Assembly (NCBI RefSeq): GCF_017744655.1 | Contig: NZ_JAGIAW010000001.1 | Span: forward strand, 1 to 64,000 | Reading direction: 5' to 3' | DNA length: 64,000 nucleotides | Origin: Devosia sp. | Lineage (GTDB): Bacteria > Pseudomonadota > Alphaproteobacteria > Rhizobiales > Devosiaceae | In this document: in pieces, positions 17,329 through 26,847 of the stretch | Layout of the letters: each line of letters begins with the position of its first letter | Numbering within the stretch: the stretch's first letter is position 1 | Notes under the pieces: model-generated | The model's input: only the letters and a program-made list of their open reading frames with translations | Database searches by the model: none | What the model was told of the DNA's origin: nothing | Program-made: the position numbers and the translations under genes

Positions 17329-19591
17329 TACTTCCAGCCTGCATGATGCGGCGCTGCATTTTCATGAGTTTCCCAAGCCCGGCAAGCTGGAGATCGTGGC
17401 GACGAAGCCGCTGGCCAATACGCGCGATCTGTCGCTGGCCTATTCGCCGGGCGTCGCCATTCCCTGCGAGGAAATCGCCGCCGATCCGCAGGCGGCCTAC
17501 AAGTACACGTCCAAGGGCAATCTGGTTGCCGTGATTTCCAATGGCACGGCGGTGCTGGGCCTGGGCAATATCGGGGCGCTGGCGTCCAAGCCCGTGATGG
17601 AAGGCAAGGCGGTGCTGTTCAAGAAGTTCGCCGGGATCGATTCCATCGATCTCGAGGTGAATGAGCAGGACCCGAAGCGCTTCATCGAAATCGTGGCGCC
17701 GCTGGAGCCGAGCTTTGGTGGGATCAACCTTGAAGACATCAAGGCGCCTGAATGCTTCGAGATCGAGGAAGCGCTGCGCGAGCGGATGAATATTCCGGTC
17801 TTTCACGACGACCAGCACGGCACGGCGATCATCGTTGCGGCGGCCGTCATCAATGCCATGCGGCTGGTGCGCAAGGATATCGGCAAGGTCAAGATCGTCA
17901 CCTCGGGGGCTGGGGCGGCGGCCATTGCCTGCATGAACATGCTGATTGCAGTGGGGGCGAAGCGGGAAAATATCTGGATCGCTGACTCCAAGGGTCTTGT
18001 GACCAGGAAGCGCGACAATTCCGTCGATCGCTGGCGCGGGGCTTTTGCCCAAGACACCGAGGCGACGGAGCTAAGCGAGGTGATGGCGGGCGCCGATATT
18101 TATGTAGGGCTTTCCAAGGCTGGGGCGCTCAAGCCGGAAATGATGAAGGATATGGCGGAAAATCCGTTGATCCTGGCGCTGTCCAATCCGATCCCCGAAA
18201 TCATGCCGGAACTGGCAAAGGCGACGCGGCCCGATGCGCTGGTTTGCACGGGGCGCTCGGACTATCCCAATCAGGTCAACAATGTCCTTTGCTTTCCGTT
18301 CCTGTTCCGGGGTGCGCTCGACTGCGGCGCGACGGTCATCAATGAGGAGATGAAGGCGGCAGCGGCCTATGCCATTGCGCAATTGGCGCATGAGCCGGGG
18401 CTGGAGGCGACGGCGCATGGCGTGCCGGCGATCTTTGGGGCGGACTATCTGATCCCCAATCCGTTCGATCAGCGGCTCATTTTGCGGATCGCGCCGGCAG
18501 TGGCCAAGGCGGCGATGGAGAGTGGGGTTGCGGCGCGTCCCATTTCCGATTTTGACGCTTATCGTGATCAGCTTCGCCGCTTCGTGTTCCGCTCGGGCAT
18601 GGTGATGAAGCCCATGATCGAGCAGGCGCAGAGCGGCGGAAAGCGTATTGCCTTTGCCGATGGCGAGGACGAGCGCGTGCTGCGGGCGGCGCAGGTGATT
18701 CTTGAGGATGGTATCGGCAAACCGATCCTGATCGGACGGCCTTCGGTGATCGAAGCGCGGCTGGAGCGGTTTGGGCTGACCATTCGGCCGGGCAAGGATT
18801 TTGAGGTCATCAATCCCGAGGATGATCCGCGCTATCGCGACTATGTCGCCGAGTTTCACTCACTGGTGGGCCGCAAGGGGGTGACGCCGGATACGGCGCG
18901 GACGATTTTGCGCACCAACAGTACCGTTATCGGAGCTTTGGGCGTGCGGCGCGGGGATGCGGATGCGCTGATCTGCGGCTTGCAGGGGCGCTTTATCAAA
19001 CACGCTCGGGATATTCATTCGGTGATCGGCCTGGCGGACGACGCCAGCCAGCTTTCGGCGCTATCGATGCTGCTGCTCAATCGCGGCGTGTTTTTCCTCG
19101 CCGATACCTATGTGAACATTGATCCCAGTGTCGATGAGCTGGTGTCGATCACGCTGCAGGCGCGGGACCACCTCAAGCGTTTTAATATCGAAGCCAAGGC
19201 GGCCCTGTTGAGCTATTCGAACTTCGGTTCGCGCGAGGGCGAGACGGCCGGCAAGATGCGGGCGGTCTATGAGAAACTCAAGGTGGCGGCGCCAGACCTC
19301 GTGGTCGAAGGAGAAATGCAGGGGGACTTGGCGGTCAATGCCGAGCTTCGTGAGCGCTATATTCCGGACTCTGTGTTGAACGGGGAAGCGAACCTGCTGA
19401 TCTTCCCCAATCTTGAGGCGGCCAATCTGTCGATGACGCTGCTCAAGGAGCTCAACAATGGGCTTCATATCGGGCCGATCCTGATGGGGACGCGGCAGCC
19501 GGCGCATATCGTTGCGCCGACCGTGACCAGCCGCGGCCTCGTCAATATGGCTGCCATTGCTGCTGCCGAGGTGGTCGGCAAGGGCGCCTAG
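17318..19591 (+). CDS. maeB: NADP-dependent malic enzyme with C-terminal phosphotransacetylase-like domain
   Basis: The 757-residue length and two-domain layout are typical of MaeB. Residues 1-430 are the malic enzyme part ([23 protein letters not shown] metal/substrate motif, nucleotide-binding [17 protein letters not shown]). Residues 440-757 resemble phosphotransacetylase, which in related enzymes binds acetyl-CoA for regulation and is not itself catalytic. The enzyme decarboxylates L-malate to pyruvate with NADP reduction. A GGGGAG ribosome-binding site precedes the ATG. Its stop overlaps by 3 nt the stop of the convergent lrgB. Confidence 0.95.
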   Translation: MADNTSSLHDAALHFHEFPKPGKLEIVATKPLANTRDLSLAYSPGVAIPCEEIAADPQAAYKYTSKGNLVAVISNGTAVLGLGNIGALASKPVMEGKAVLFKKFAGIDSIDLEVNEQDPKRFIEIVAPLEPSFGGINLEDIKAPECFEIEEALRERMNIPVFHDDQHGTAIIVAAAVINAMRLVRKDIGKVKIVTSGAGAAAIACMNMLIAVGAKRENIWIADSKGLVTRKRDNSVDRWRGAFAQDTEATELSEVMAGADIYVGLSKAGALKPEMMKDMAENPLILALSNPIPEIMPELAKATRPDALVCTGRSDYPNQVNNVLCFPFLFRGALDCGATVINEEMKAAAAYAIAQLAHEPGLEATAHGVPAIFGADYLIPNPFDQRLILRIAPAVAKAAMESGVAARPISDFDAYRDQLRRFVFRSGMVMKPMIEQAQSGGKRIAFADGEDERVLRAAQVILEDGIGKPILIGRPSVIEARLERFGLTIRPGKDFEVINPEDDPRYRDYVAEFHSLVGRKGVTPDTARTILRTNSTVIGALGVRRGDADALICGLQGRFIKHARDIHSVIGLADDASQLSALSMLLLNRGVFFLADTYVNIDPSVDELVSITLQARDHLKRFNIEAKAALLSYSNFGSREGETAGKMRAVYEKLKVAAPDLVVEGEMQGDLAVNAELRERYIPDSVLNGEANLLIFPNLEAANLSMTLLKELNNGLHIGPILMGTRQPAHIVAPTVTSRGLVNMAAIAAAEVVGKGA

Positions 19592-20307
19592 GCCTGGGAG
19601 AGCAGGACCCAGACCAAGACGAGGATGCTGGTCAGGGCGCCGTTGAGCGCCATGGCTATTCCGGAAAAGGCGCCTGCGACTTCGCTGACCTGGAAGGCCC
19701 TGGCGGTGCCGATGCCGTGGGATGCAACGCCCACGGCAAAGCCGCGTGCGGCATAGTCCTTGATCCCGAGGGCATTCATCAGCGGCGTGACGATCACGGC
19801 GCCGAGAATGCCGGTGAGGATCACCAATACGGCGGCAAAGGAAGGAATGCCGCCGAGATTGCGGGCGAGTTCCATGGCGATTGGGGCGCTGGTGGATTTG
19901 GGGGCGATGGAGGCTACCACCTCCACGGGTGCGCCGAAGGCCATGGCGATGGCGACGGCACTGCCCATGGCGGTGAGGGAGCCGGCGATGAGGGCTCCTC
20001 CGATCGGCAGTAGCGAGCGCCTCACCTTTTCGAGGTTTTTGTAGAGCGGAATGGCAAGGGCAACCGTCGCTGGCCCAAGCAGGAAGTGCACGAATTGGGC
20101 GCCTTCGAAATAACGGGCGTAAGAGGTCTGAGTCACCTGCAGCAGGGCGATGATCAGGATGCCGGCGATGAGTACGCTATTGGCGAGAGGCGTGCCGCCC
20201 AGCTTTGCCGAAATGGCGAGGGCCAGGAGGTAGGCGAGAATGGTTGCCGTGAGCCAGAGCAGGGGGCTGGCGCTGAGATAGACCCAGATTTCCGCAATGC
20301 CGCTCAT
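19588..20307 (-). CDS. lrgB: LrgB family membrane protein
   Basis: A 239-residue hydrophobic protein with the LrgB/CidB/YohK hallmarks: LGPATVALAIPLYKN, APKSTSAPIA and SHGIGTARAF. The family was first described as antiholin-like; LrgAB-type pairs in Bacillus and Streptococcus take up pyruvate. ATG 20307 overlaps the lrgA stop codon (ATGA). The convergent neighbour makes pyruvate, which fits a role in pyruvate handling, but this is inference. Confidence 0.92.
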   Translation of the reverse strand: MSGIAEIWVYLSASPLLWLTATILAYLLALAISAKLGGTPLANSVLIAGILIIALLQVTQTSYARYFEGAQFVHFLLGPATVALAIPLYKNLEKVRRSLLPIGGALIAGSLTAMGSAVAIAMAFGAPVEVVASIAPKSTSAPIAMELARNLGGIPSFAAVLVILTGILGAVIVTPLMNALGIKDYAARGFAVGVASHGIGTARAFQVSEVAGAFSGIAMALNGALTSILVLVWVLLSQA

Positions 20308-20726
20308 GGTTTTTCTCCATTCGAAAAGCGGGCGAGCGCCAGATAGGTGCCGACGGTGACCAGGAGGGTTAGCAACGTCGAGACGACGAGAGCCAGCAAT
20401 AGGGGCGGCCCCCATTCGAGGACCAGCCCGCCATATTGAACGATGCCTACGGCCGAGGGCACGAAGAGCAGCGACAGGATGCCGATGAGGCCGGTTGCCA
20501 TGGCGTCGAGCCCCACCGGAAGGTGGCGACGCCAGCCGAGAAAGGCCAGAAGTAGAAGCATGCCGGCGACGGGGCCGGGGAAGACGAACGAAGGGGCGAG
20601 GAGGCGGCCGGCACTGACCAGGGTTTCACCAACCAACTGGCAGGCAATCAATATGGCAAAGCCGGCGAGCAGAGTGGCGGGGGTGATGCGTGGCTTGGTA
20701 TTGCCTTCATCCGATTTCGAGGTCAT
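20304..20726 (-). CDS. lrgA: LrgA/CidA family holin-like membrane protein
   Basis: A 140-residue protein with four predicted membrane segments and the LrgA-type motif FPGPVAGMLLLL followed by FVPSAVGI. It forms a coupled pair with lrgB (4-nt overlap). AAGGA lies about 9 nt upstream of ATG 20726. It presumably oligomerises with LrgB in the inner membrane. Confidence 0.9.
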   Translation of the reverse strand: MTSKSDEGNTKPRITPATLLAGFAILIACQLVGETLVSAGRLLAPSFVFPGPVAGMLLLLAFLGWRRHLPVGLDAMATGLIGILSLLFVPSAVGIVQYGGLVLEWGPPLLLALVVSTLLTLLVTVGTYLALARFSNGEKP

Positions 20727-21106
20727 CGGAACTCATCCTTGGGCGTGTGGTCGGAGCATTTTGGGGATGCTGCAAATCGGTTGACGCGATCTGCGCCGCG
20801 GCGGGTCTCACACATGCGCGTGGAAAAATCCACAAAAGCATGAGGAGTGGTGCTTCTGCCGTGGGTGTCCGGCGTACTACATGGTCGCTGCCTGGGCTCA
20901 TAAAGCAAATCATCGCGACCGCGGGTAAGGTGGCTAGCTTTCCCCGGTTGCGCCGGAGTAGTCTGGTGCGACAGTCCCGGCGATACCTATGTGGATGGGT
21001 CGGGTGATCAAGGGGCATTTGTGAACGAGATCGATGCAAACTGCCGGCGCTGCACTGCTGCCACGCTCTTCCCGCCCAATTTCATTTCCTCCGGTTTTTA
21101 GCCCCT
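20727..21106. other. Intergenic region between divergent lrgA and dedA genes
   Basis: These 380 bases should hold the promoters of the lrgAB pair (minus) and the DedA gene (plus). I found no convincing small gene, RNA gene or riboswitch. Several overlapping frames are present but have arginine- and serine-rich shadow-like translations. Confidence 0.4.
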
Positions 21107-21802
21107 ATGATCGAATTTCTGCACTCCACATCGGTGTGGCTTGAGACGCTGCTCAATGCCGTCTCGGACAATTTCTGGCTTTCAATCGGGTTTATTTTCC
21201 TCGTCGCCATTGGCGAGGCGGTGTTCATTCTTGGGCTCTTCGTCCCTTCGACGCCGGTTCTGCTGCTTGTCGGCGGCATCATTGCCACGGGCAAGCTACC
21301 GTTCTGGGAAATTTATCTTGCCGCCGTGCTGGGTGCAGTGATCGGCGATGCGATTTCATACACGGTAGGCCACGCATTGAAGGATCGGATCCGGACGATC
21401 TGGCCGTTCCGCAACTATCTCGATCTGCTCGACCGGGGGGAGGCGTTCTTTGCGCGACACGGCGGAAAATCGGTCTTTATTGGCCGGTTCATTCCCGGAG
21501 TGAAGGCGGTGGTTCCCGGAATCGCGGGCATGATGGGCATGCCTTATCGCTGGTTTTCCATCATCAATGTTTCCTCTGCCTTTGCCTGGGCGGCGGCTCA
21601 CATTCTGCCGGGCATGCTGCTGACCGCCTGGCTGAAGTCGATCGGCCTGTCACTGGAACTGGTGATCATCGTTGGGGCCGTAGTGCTGACAGTGTTGTTC
21701 CTGCTCGTTCACTATTTCCGCTCCATCGTCCTCTTTTTTGCGCCTTTTCTGGGCAGCTTCGGCCGCTCGCTGCAGGACCGCTGGGGGCGTTCGGGCGTGT
21801 GA
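21107..21802 (+). CDS. DedA family (SNARE-associated/VTT) inner membrane protein
   Basis: A 231-residue protein with about five membrane segments. DedA signatures are seen: FVPSTPVLLLVGGI, GAVIGDAISYTVG, GGKSVFIGRFIPGVKAVVPGIAG and AWAAAHILPG. DedA proteins act in membrane homeostasis and as undecaprenyl-phosphate or phospholipid flippases. The extra C-terminal hydrophobic segment (about 187-215) is like that of other longer members. No clear ribosome-binding site precedes ATG 21107. The O-antigen-ligase-like gene follows after 39 nt, possibly co-transcribed. Confidence 0.9.
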   Translation: MIEFLHSTSVWLETLLNAVSDNFWLSIGFIFLVAIGEAVFILGLFVPSTPVLLLVGGIIATGKLPFWEIYLAAVLGAVIGDAISYTVGHALKDRIRTIWPFRNYLDLLDRGEAFFARHGGKSVFIGRFIPGVKAVVPGIAGMMGMPYRWFSIINVSSAFAWAAAHILPGMLLTAWLKSIGLSLELVIIVGAVVLTVLFLLVHYFRSIVLFFAPFLGSFGRSLQDRWGRSGV

Positions 21803-21841
21803 GGCGCCCGCCAAGCTTGTCTGGGGCGATTTGGGGCTGTA

Positions 21842-23050
21842 GTGGAGCTTATGCCCCATTCTGTTCGTAGCTCCGTCCTTCTCGTCGCTCTTGTCGCCAC
21901 GCTTGCCATGTCTCCCGTGGCACCTGAGGCGGCAAATGTTATTTTTCTCGCGTTAGGCGTCTTTTCCGTAACGCTGATGTTTCCGCGGGCCGCAGAGCAG
22001 TTGCGCCGCCCTATCGTCTGGATGCCCCTGCTGGGGCTTGGACTGATTGCGCTTTCCTACGGCATTGGGGCGAGGTCCTTCGAGGGGCTGGTTGGGTTGG
22101 CATTCTTCTCACCGGTCTTCGCCATCTGGCCGCTTCTTACCGTGGCCGAGGACATCAAGTCCGAGGACAGCTCTCTGCTGATCGCCACTTTCGCTCTGGC
22201 GGGCGTCAGCGGGGCCGCAGTGGTTGCGATCCTGGAAGTCGTGGCCACAGGCACGGTTCGTGCTGGGGGTGGGGTGGCCAATCCTATCCATTTTGCCGAC
22301 GTGGCGCTGTTGGTGGGTTTTATGGCCTGTTCCGGGATGGTCGGAAAAAAGGGATTTTGGCGATTCCTGTTTTTGCTGGGACCGGTGTTCGCCACTGTTG
22401 CCGTGGTCTTGTCCGGCACGCGGGGTGCTGTCGTCGCCATAGCCGGCATGCTTGCCGTGGCGGCCATCGGGCTGGTCGTGCTGCGACAGGTGTCAGCGAA
22501 GAAAGCGCTGATTGCACTGGCGGTTCTGGTGGTGGGTGGAGCGGCCGCATTGCTGCTAGGAGCCAGCCAGCTCTCGGGCGTCCAGCGCGTGCTAATCGAC
22601 ATCGCGGAGGTGTTGCAGCATGGGCTGCCGACGGATGAGTCGACTGCAATTCGCCTGCAGATGATTGCCGGGGGTACAAAGGCCTTTCTGCAGTCGCCGA
22701 TTTTTGGCCATGGACCACTTGCCTTTGTCAATCTCGCCAATGAACTGTCGGAGCTGCCGTTCGGGAGCTGGCCGCATCTCCACAATGATCTCGCTGACTT
22801 TGCGGCCAGCGCAGGCGTTCTGGGGCTGGTGGCCTATGTGCTTTTCCTCCTCGCTCCCATCGCTGAAGCCGCTCGTGCCCCAAAAAGTGAGGCCAGGCCG
22901 CGCATCCTCGTGCTCGCTTCGACGCTGGTCGGTGGCTTCTTCATCATGGGGCTGACCAATGCCATGTTTGGCATTCTGACGGTCACGGTGACCTATGCGG
23001 TCATTTGTATCGTCATCGGAATACTGGCGAGACAGGCCTCAAACGCCTGA
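21842..23050 (+). CDS. O-antigen ligase / Wzy-like polytopic membrane protein
   Basis: A 402-residue protein with about ten membrane helices and a large loop containing GHGPLAFVN and the motif PHLHNDLADFAASAGVLGL. The latter matches the conserved H-N segment of the WaaL/Wzy_C family; GTRGAVVA earlier is also typical. Members join or polymerise surface polysaccharides on a lipid carrier at the outer face of the inner membrane. No other polysaccharide genes are nearby, so the substrate is open. Start is GTG 21842 or ATG 21851; the ribosome-binding site does not decide between them. Confidence 0.85.
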   Translation: MELMPHSVRSSVLLVALVATLAMSPVAPEAANVIFLALGVFSVTLMFPRAAEQLRRPIVWMPLLGLGLIALSYGIGARSFEGLVGLAFFSPVFAIWPLLTVAEDIKSEDSSLLIATFALAGVSGAAVVAILEVVATGTVRAGGGVANPIHFADVALLVGFMACSGMVGKKGFWRFLFLLGPVFATVAVVLSGTRGAVVAIAGMLAVAAIGLVVLRQVSAKKALIALAVLVVGGAAALLLGASQLSGVQRVLIDIAEVLQHGLPTDESTAIRLQMIAGGTKAFLQSPIFGHGPLAFVNLANELSELPFGSWPHLHNDLADFAASAGVLGLVAYVLFLLAPIAEAARAPKSEARPRILVLASTLVGGFFIMGLTNAMFGILTVTVTYAVICIVIGILARQASNA

Positions 23051-23226
23051 AAGAGCAGCGCTAAGCTCTCGTTAATCTCTGCAAAAAGACGCAACGAAAC
23101 CCAGGAAAGTGGCGTCGTTTCGGAACTCCATTGCGACAATCTTGGCAAGCGGGCCCTGCGGGAGCAATATTTTCTCCTTAGGGGCTTCGGCTCGCAAGCA
23201 TCAACCTTTTCAATCACGACTGAGTT

Positions 23227-23250
23227 GATAGGGTTTATGTATTCGCTATC
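23227..23250. promoter_or_regulatory. Possible operator upstream of the sulfate uptake operon
   Basis: GATAG and CTATC form a short inverted repeat separated by 14 nt, ending 11 nt before the sbp start codon. Given the Rrf2 regulator at the end of the same operon it might be its site, but the repeat is too short to exclude chance. Confidence 0.22.
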
Positions 23251-23261
23251 GGGAGGTTCCA

Positions 23262-24290
23262 ATGAAACGGACAGCCAAGATCTTCGCCTATGCCGCCCTG
23301 GCCGCATCGCTCGCGGTTGGTTTCTCCGTCACTGCCCATGCGCAGGACCGGACGCTCATCAACGTCTCGTATGACCCCACCCGCGAGCTCTATCGCGACT
23401 TCAATGAGGCATTCATCGCCCATTGGCAGGAGACGAAAGGCGAGACCGTCGCCGTGCAGGTTACTCATGGCGGGTCCGGTTCGCAGGCCCGCACCGTGAT
23501 CGACGGGCTCGAGGCCGACGTTGTGACGCTGGCGCTCGAAAGCGACATCAACGCAATTTCTGACGCCAATCCCAGCCTGATCCCGGCCGATTGGCGCGGG
23601 AAGCTCGAAAACAACAACGCGCCCTATACCTCGACCATCGTGTTCCTTGTCCGCAAGGGTAACCCCAAGGCCATCAAGGACTGGGGCGACCTGGTCGCCG
23701 ATGGCGTCGAAGTGATTACGCCGAACCCCAAGACGTCGGGTGGCGCGCGCTGGAATTTCCTGGCCGCCTGGGCCTGGGCCCGCGAAGCCAATGGCGGCGA
23801 TGACGCCAAGGCGCAGGAATTCGTGACCCAGCTCTTCCAGCACGTTCCGGTGCTCGATACCGGTGCGCGTGGTTCCACCACCACTTTCGTGCAGCGCGGC
23901 ATCGGCGACGTTCTGCTCGCCTGGGAAAATGAAGCTTACCTTGCCCTTGAAGAACTCGGCCCCGATGCATTCGACATCGTAACGCCGTCGCTCTCGATCC
24001 TGGCCGAACCGCCGGTGGCGCTGGTTCAGGGCAATGCCGAGAAGAAGGGCAACCTCGATCTGGCTGAAGGCTATCTCGACTACCTCTATTCCGATGCCGG
24101 CCAGACGATTGCGGCCAAGCACTACTATCGCCCGTTTCGTCCGGATGCCGCAGCGCCGGAAGACATTGCCCGCTTCGGCGAGCTTAACCTCGTGACCATC
24201 GAGGATTTCGGTGGATGGCGCGAAGCACAGCCGAAATATTTCGGCGACGGCGGCCTCTTCGACCAGATCTACACTGGTCCTACCCAGTAA
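23262..24290 (+). CDS. sbp: Sulfate/thiosulfate ABC transporter, periplasmic binding protein
   Basis: A 342-residue protein with a signal peptide ending at AHAQ (about residue 27). It has the Sbp/CysP family motifs NVSYDPTRELYRDFN, THGGSGSQARTVIDGL, ADVVTLAL and PKTSGGARW, the region that binds the sulfate ion. It delivers sulfate or thiosulfate to CysTWA encoded downstream. GGGAGG precedes the ATG. Three non-transport genes lie between it and cysT, an unusual arrangement. A hairpin after the gene may give it higher mRNA levels than the rest. Confidence 0.94.
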   Translation: MKRTAKIFAYAALAASLAVGFSVTAHAQDRTLINVSYDPTRELYRDFNEAFIAHWQETKGETVAVQVTHGGSGSQARTVIDGLEADVVTLALESDINAISDANPSLIPADWRGKLENNNAPYTSTIVFLVRKGNPKAIKDWGDLVADGVEVITPNPKTSGGARWNFLAAWAWAREANGGDDAKAQEFVTQLFQHVPVLDTGARGSTTTFVQRGIGDVLLAWENEAYLALEELGPDAFDIVTPSLSILAEPPVALVQGNAEKKGNLDLAEGYLDYLYSDAGQTIAAKHYYRPFRPDAAAPEDIARFGELNLVTIEDFGGWREAQPKYFGDGGLFDQIYTGPTQ

Positions 24291-24297
24291 AGTACTT

Positions 24298-24326
24298 GCG
24301 GCTGGCAGTGTCTTGGTGCCGGCCGC
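24298..24326 (+). repeat. Intercistronic hairpin after sbp
   Basis: Ten-nt arms (24298-24307 and 24317-24326) pair with one mismatch around a 9-nt loop; no T-run follows. It may protect the binding-protein mRNA or partly terminate transcription, as is common after binding-protein genes in ABC operons. Confidence 0.5.
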
Positions 24327-24386
24327 ATCCTCTTTGCCGCGGGGCACGTCCCCTTCCTGAGTGATATCTCTACTTCGGAGGACAGA

Positions 24387-24608
24387 ATGGTGCATTTCTT
24401 CGGTATTTTCAGTCCTGGCCCGCTGGCCAGGAACAGCGCAGAAGAGGCGCCCGCCAAAGCAAACTTCTTTGGTGGCCTGCCTGAGCGAGCGGATGATGCG
24501 GCCCTGAGTCCGCTCGAAGAGGACGCGATCTATCTTGCCGGCAAGGCGCCGGAGCCCGAGCCGCGCGGTTTTTGGGACGCGCGCCACGAAGGGTTGTCGG
24601 AGCGATGA
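24387..24608 (+). CDS. Unrecognised 73-residue protein in the sulfate operon
   Basis: A small soluble protein beginning MVHFFGIF and ending EGLSER, rich in Ala, Pro and Glu, without cysteine, signal peptide or membrane segment. GGAGG lies 5 nt before the ATG, and the stop overlaps the start of the next gene (ATGA), so it is very likely translated. I do not recognise a family. Its position between sbp and cysT links it to sulfur assimilation only by context. Confidence 0.75.
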   Translation: MVHFFGIFSPGPLARNSAEEAPAKANFFGGLPERADDAALSPLEEDAIYLAGKAPEPEPRGFWDARHEGLSER

Positions 24609-25201
24609 CCCGGCCTGTCCTTGTCGCGCCTGGTCTTAACGGATCGGGCGAAGGGCACTGGCAGCGCTTCTGGCTCGAGGATTTTGACGAGGCGCAACTG
24701 GTCGAACAGGCCGATTGCTCCAATCCTGACGCGACGCGCTGGCAGCAGGGTCTTGAACAGGCTGTGCGGGCCAATCCGGGTGCGGTCATCGTGGCGCATA
24801 GCCTTGGGACCATGCTGGTGGCGCGGCTCGCGGGAAGTCCCGTAGCGTCCTTGGTTGGTGGCGCTTTGCTTGTTGCTCCGGCCGATATCGAGCGCACGTC
24901 GGCCCCGCATGCGCGGAGCTACGAATTCGGTCGCATTCCGACGGAGCGCTTGCCTTTCCCGGCGATGGTCGTTGCCAGTCGCGACGATATCTATATGACG
25001 CTCGACAAGGCTGTTTCGCTCGCCAAAAGCTGGCAGGCGCCGCTGGTGGATGCAGGCTATGTGGGCCACATCAATGTGGCGAGTGGTTTTGGACGCTGGG
25101 TCGAGGGCTACGAACTGGCCCGGCAGGTTGCCGAACAGGCGGATCGCTGGCAAGAGCGGCCAAGGCGGGCGACACCTGAGGCACAGTTGCGCTCATTTTA
25201 G
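24605..25201 (+). CDS. RBBP9/YdeN-type serine hydrolase
   Basis: A 198-residue alpha/beta hydrolase with the PF06821 features: PGLNGSGEGHWQ near the N-terminus, nucleophile Ser66 in AHSLGT, acid in ASRDD and histidine in VGHIN. Members are small cytosolic serine hydrolases, mostly of unknown substrate. ATG 24605 overlaps the stop of the 73-residue gene, indicating coupled translation within the sulfate operon. Confidence 0.87.
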   Translation: MTRPVLVAPGLNGSGEGHWQRFWLEDFDEAQLVEQADCSNPDATRWQQGLEQAVRANPGAVIVAHSLGTMLVARLAGSPVASLVGGALLVAPADIERTSAPHARSYEFGRIPTERLPFPAMVVASRDDIYMTLDKAVSLAKSWQAPLVDAGYVGHINVASGFGRWVEGYELARQVAEQADRWQERPRRATPEAQLRSF

Positions 25202-25287
25202 TATCGCCCGCCATTTCCAGCAGGGCGCCGGGATCTCTCTTGGCACTGAATATTGACGGCGCATTGCGCATAACCGGGAGGGTTGCG

Positions 25288-26640
25288 ATGACCGCCACAG
25301 GCTCGACAGGCAAATCCATTGTTATCATCGGTGGCGGGGCCAGCGGCGTGCTGCTGGCCGCCCATCTCCTGCGCAGTTCCGATCCCGATCTACGCGTGAC
25401 CCTCCTCGAAAGGCAGGGGCGTTTTGGGCAGGGCCTCGCCTATTCGGCGCTGGCGCGCAATCATCGCGTCAACGTGCCGGCGCGCGGCATGAGCGCCTTT
25501 GCCGATGATCCCGACCATTTCTGGCGCTGGCTGCAAAGGCGGGAGCCTGGCAAGCACGGCTCGTCCTGGACCTTCGTGCCACGTCGGCTTTATGGCGCGT
25601 ATCTTGAAGATGTGCTGCGCGAAGCAGGCGAGTATCTGCCGGGACGCTTGCTGGTTCGTTCCGAGGAGGCGGTCGCGCTGCATGAGACTCCCAATGGCGT
25701 CGAGACCGTGCTGGCAAATGGAACAAGCGTGGTGTCGCAATGGGCGGGGCTGGCGGTTGGCCACGAAACCCAGTCAGCGCGGGGCAGGGGCATTGCCATT
25801 CGTGCGGGATCGGAGCGGGACACGCCGCTCGATCCCGATGCGTCCGTCATGATCCTCGGATCCGGCCTCAGCATGGTCGATGCCTGGGTGTCCCTAACGG
25901 AAGCGCGGCATCGGGGACCGATCACGGTGGTTTCGCGCAACGGCCTGCTTCCGAAGGCGCACAAGGATGTGGCGCCTATCGCAATCGATGCGGCTGACGT
26001 GCCGTTTGGTACGAGTCTCACTTACCTCGCGCGCTGGTTCCGCGACATCGTGCGCGACGTAGAGGCGAAAGGTGGCGACTGGCGCAGCGTCGTCGATGGG
26101 TTGCGGCCCTTTAACCAGCGGCTCTGGGGCAGTTGGCCGCTACGGGAAAAGCGGCAGTTTCTGCGCCATGTCCGCCCATGGTGGAACATTCACCGCCATC
26201 GCCTGCCGCCTGATCTCCATGCGGGCTTGGCGCGGGCCGTGGAGACGGGCCAGGTCAATCTTGTGGCAGGCGAATTCGTCGGTATCGAACGAGCGGGAGA
26301 GCTGGTGCGCGCCACGGTCCGTCCGCGCGGAACCGAGAGGCGCGAGGTGATCGAGGTGGCACGTGTCTATGATTGCGGCGGCGTTTCGGTCGATGTGCGC
26401 GCCAGCGCCAATCCGCTGATCCAGCAATTGATCCAATCGGGGGCGGCGCGGCCGGATGAAATGCATATTGGTCTCGATGTCGATGCCAATTGCGCCGTAG
26501 TCGCTTCCGAGGGGCGCGTATCGCAGCGCGTGCGTGTCGTCGGGCCGCTGACAAGGGGGAGATATTTCGAGATCGAAGCCGTTCCCGACATAAGGCTGCA
26601 ATGTGCCGCGATAGCGAACTCTTTGCTTGCCGCCCACTGA
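25288..26640 (+). CDS. FAD/NAD(P)-binding oxidoreductase (PF13454 type)
   Basis: A 450-residue protein. An N-terminal dinucleotide-binding fold shows IVIIGGGASGVLLA (about residues 12-25), with LLERQGRFGQGLAYS following. A second Rossmann-like segment, SVMILGSGLSMVDA, is near residue 190. This is the layout of FAD-NAD(P)-binding proteins often annotated as hydroxyacylglutathione-like or YdhS-type flavoproteins. GGGAGGG lies about 5 nt before ATG 25288. Its place between sbp and cysT suggests a redox step in sulfur metabolism, but no substrate can be named. Confidence 0.82.
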   Translation: MTATGSTGKSIVIIGGGASGVLLAAHLLRSSDPDLRVTLLERQGRFGQGLAYSALARNHRVNVPARGMSAFADDPDHFWRWLQRREPGKHGSSWTFVPRRLYGAYLEDVLREAGEYLPGRLLVRSEEAVALHETPNGVETVLANGTSVVSQWAGLAVGHETQSARGRGIAIRAGSERDTPLDPDASVMILGSGLSMVDAWVSLTEARHRGPITVVSRNGLLPKAHKDVAPIAIDAADVPFGTSLTYLARWFRDIVRDVEAKGGDWRSVVDGLRPFNQRLWGSWPLREKRQFLRHVRPWWNIHRHRLPPDLHAGLARAVETGQVNLVAGEFVGIERAGELVRATVRPRGTERREVIEVARVYDCGGVSVDVRASANPLIQQLIQSGAARPDEMHIGLDVDANCAVVASEGRVSQRVRVVGPLTRGRYFEIEAVPDIRLQCAAIANSLLAAH

Positions 26641-26847
26641 CTTTGCGCCCCGACGCAATCGAGTTCGTCCACCTCCGCCTCTGGTGGAACGAATTTCTAT
26701 CTTTGGATAGAATGTTGCCCGGGCGTCGCCTTGCGAAACCCTACTCCGTGGCTAGAGTTAGGCGACAATTTCGGGCCCCCGCATGAACCGACCAGAACTG
26801 CGCCAACCCGGATGCGCTTTCAGCGCGTCCCTGCTGGAGAAAGCCGC

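Noticed and set aside
18640-19591. Separate phosphotransacetylase gene
   Set aside because: It is continuous in frame with the malic enzyme and is the normal C-terminal domain of MaeB.
20880-21050. Possible structured RNA or riboswitch upstream of dedA
   Set aside because: Some short complementary segments exist, but I could not match any known riboswitch core or a convincing multi-stem fold.
23235-24587. 450-codon reverse frame opposite sbp
   Set aside because: It mirrors the strongly supported sbp coding frame; the protein lacks any family motif and spans two real genes.
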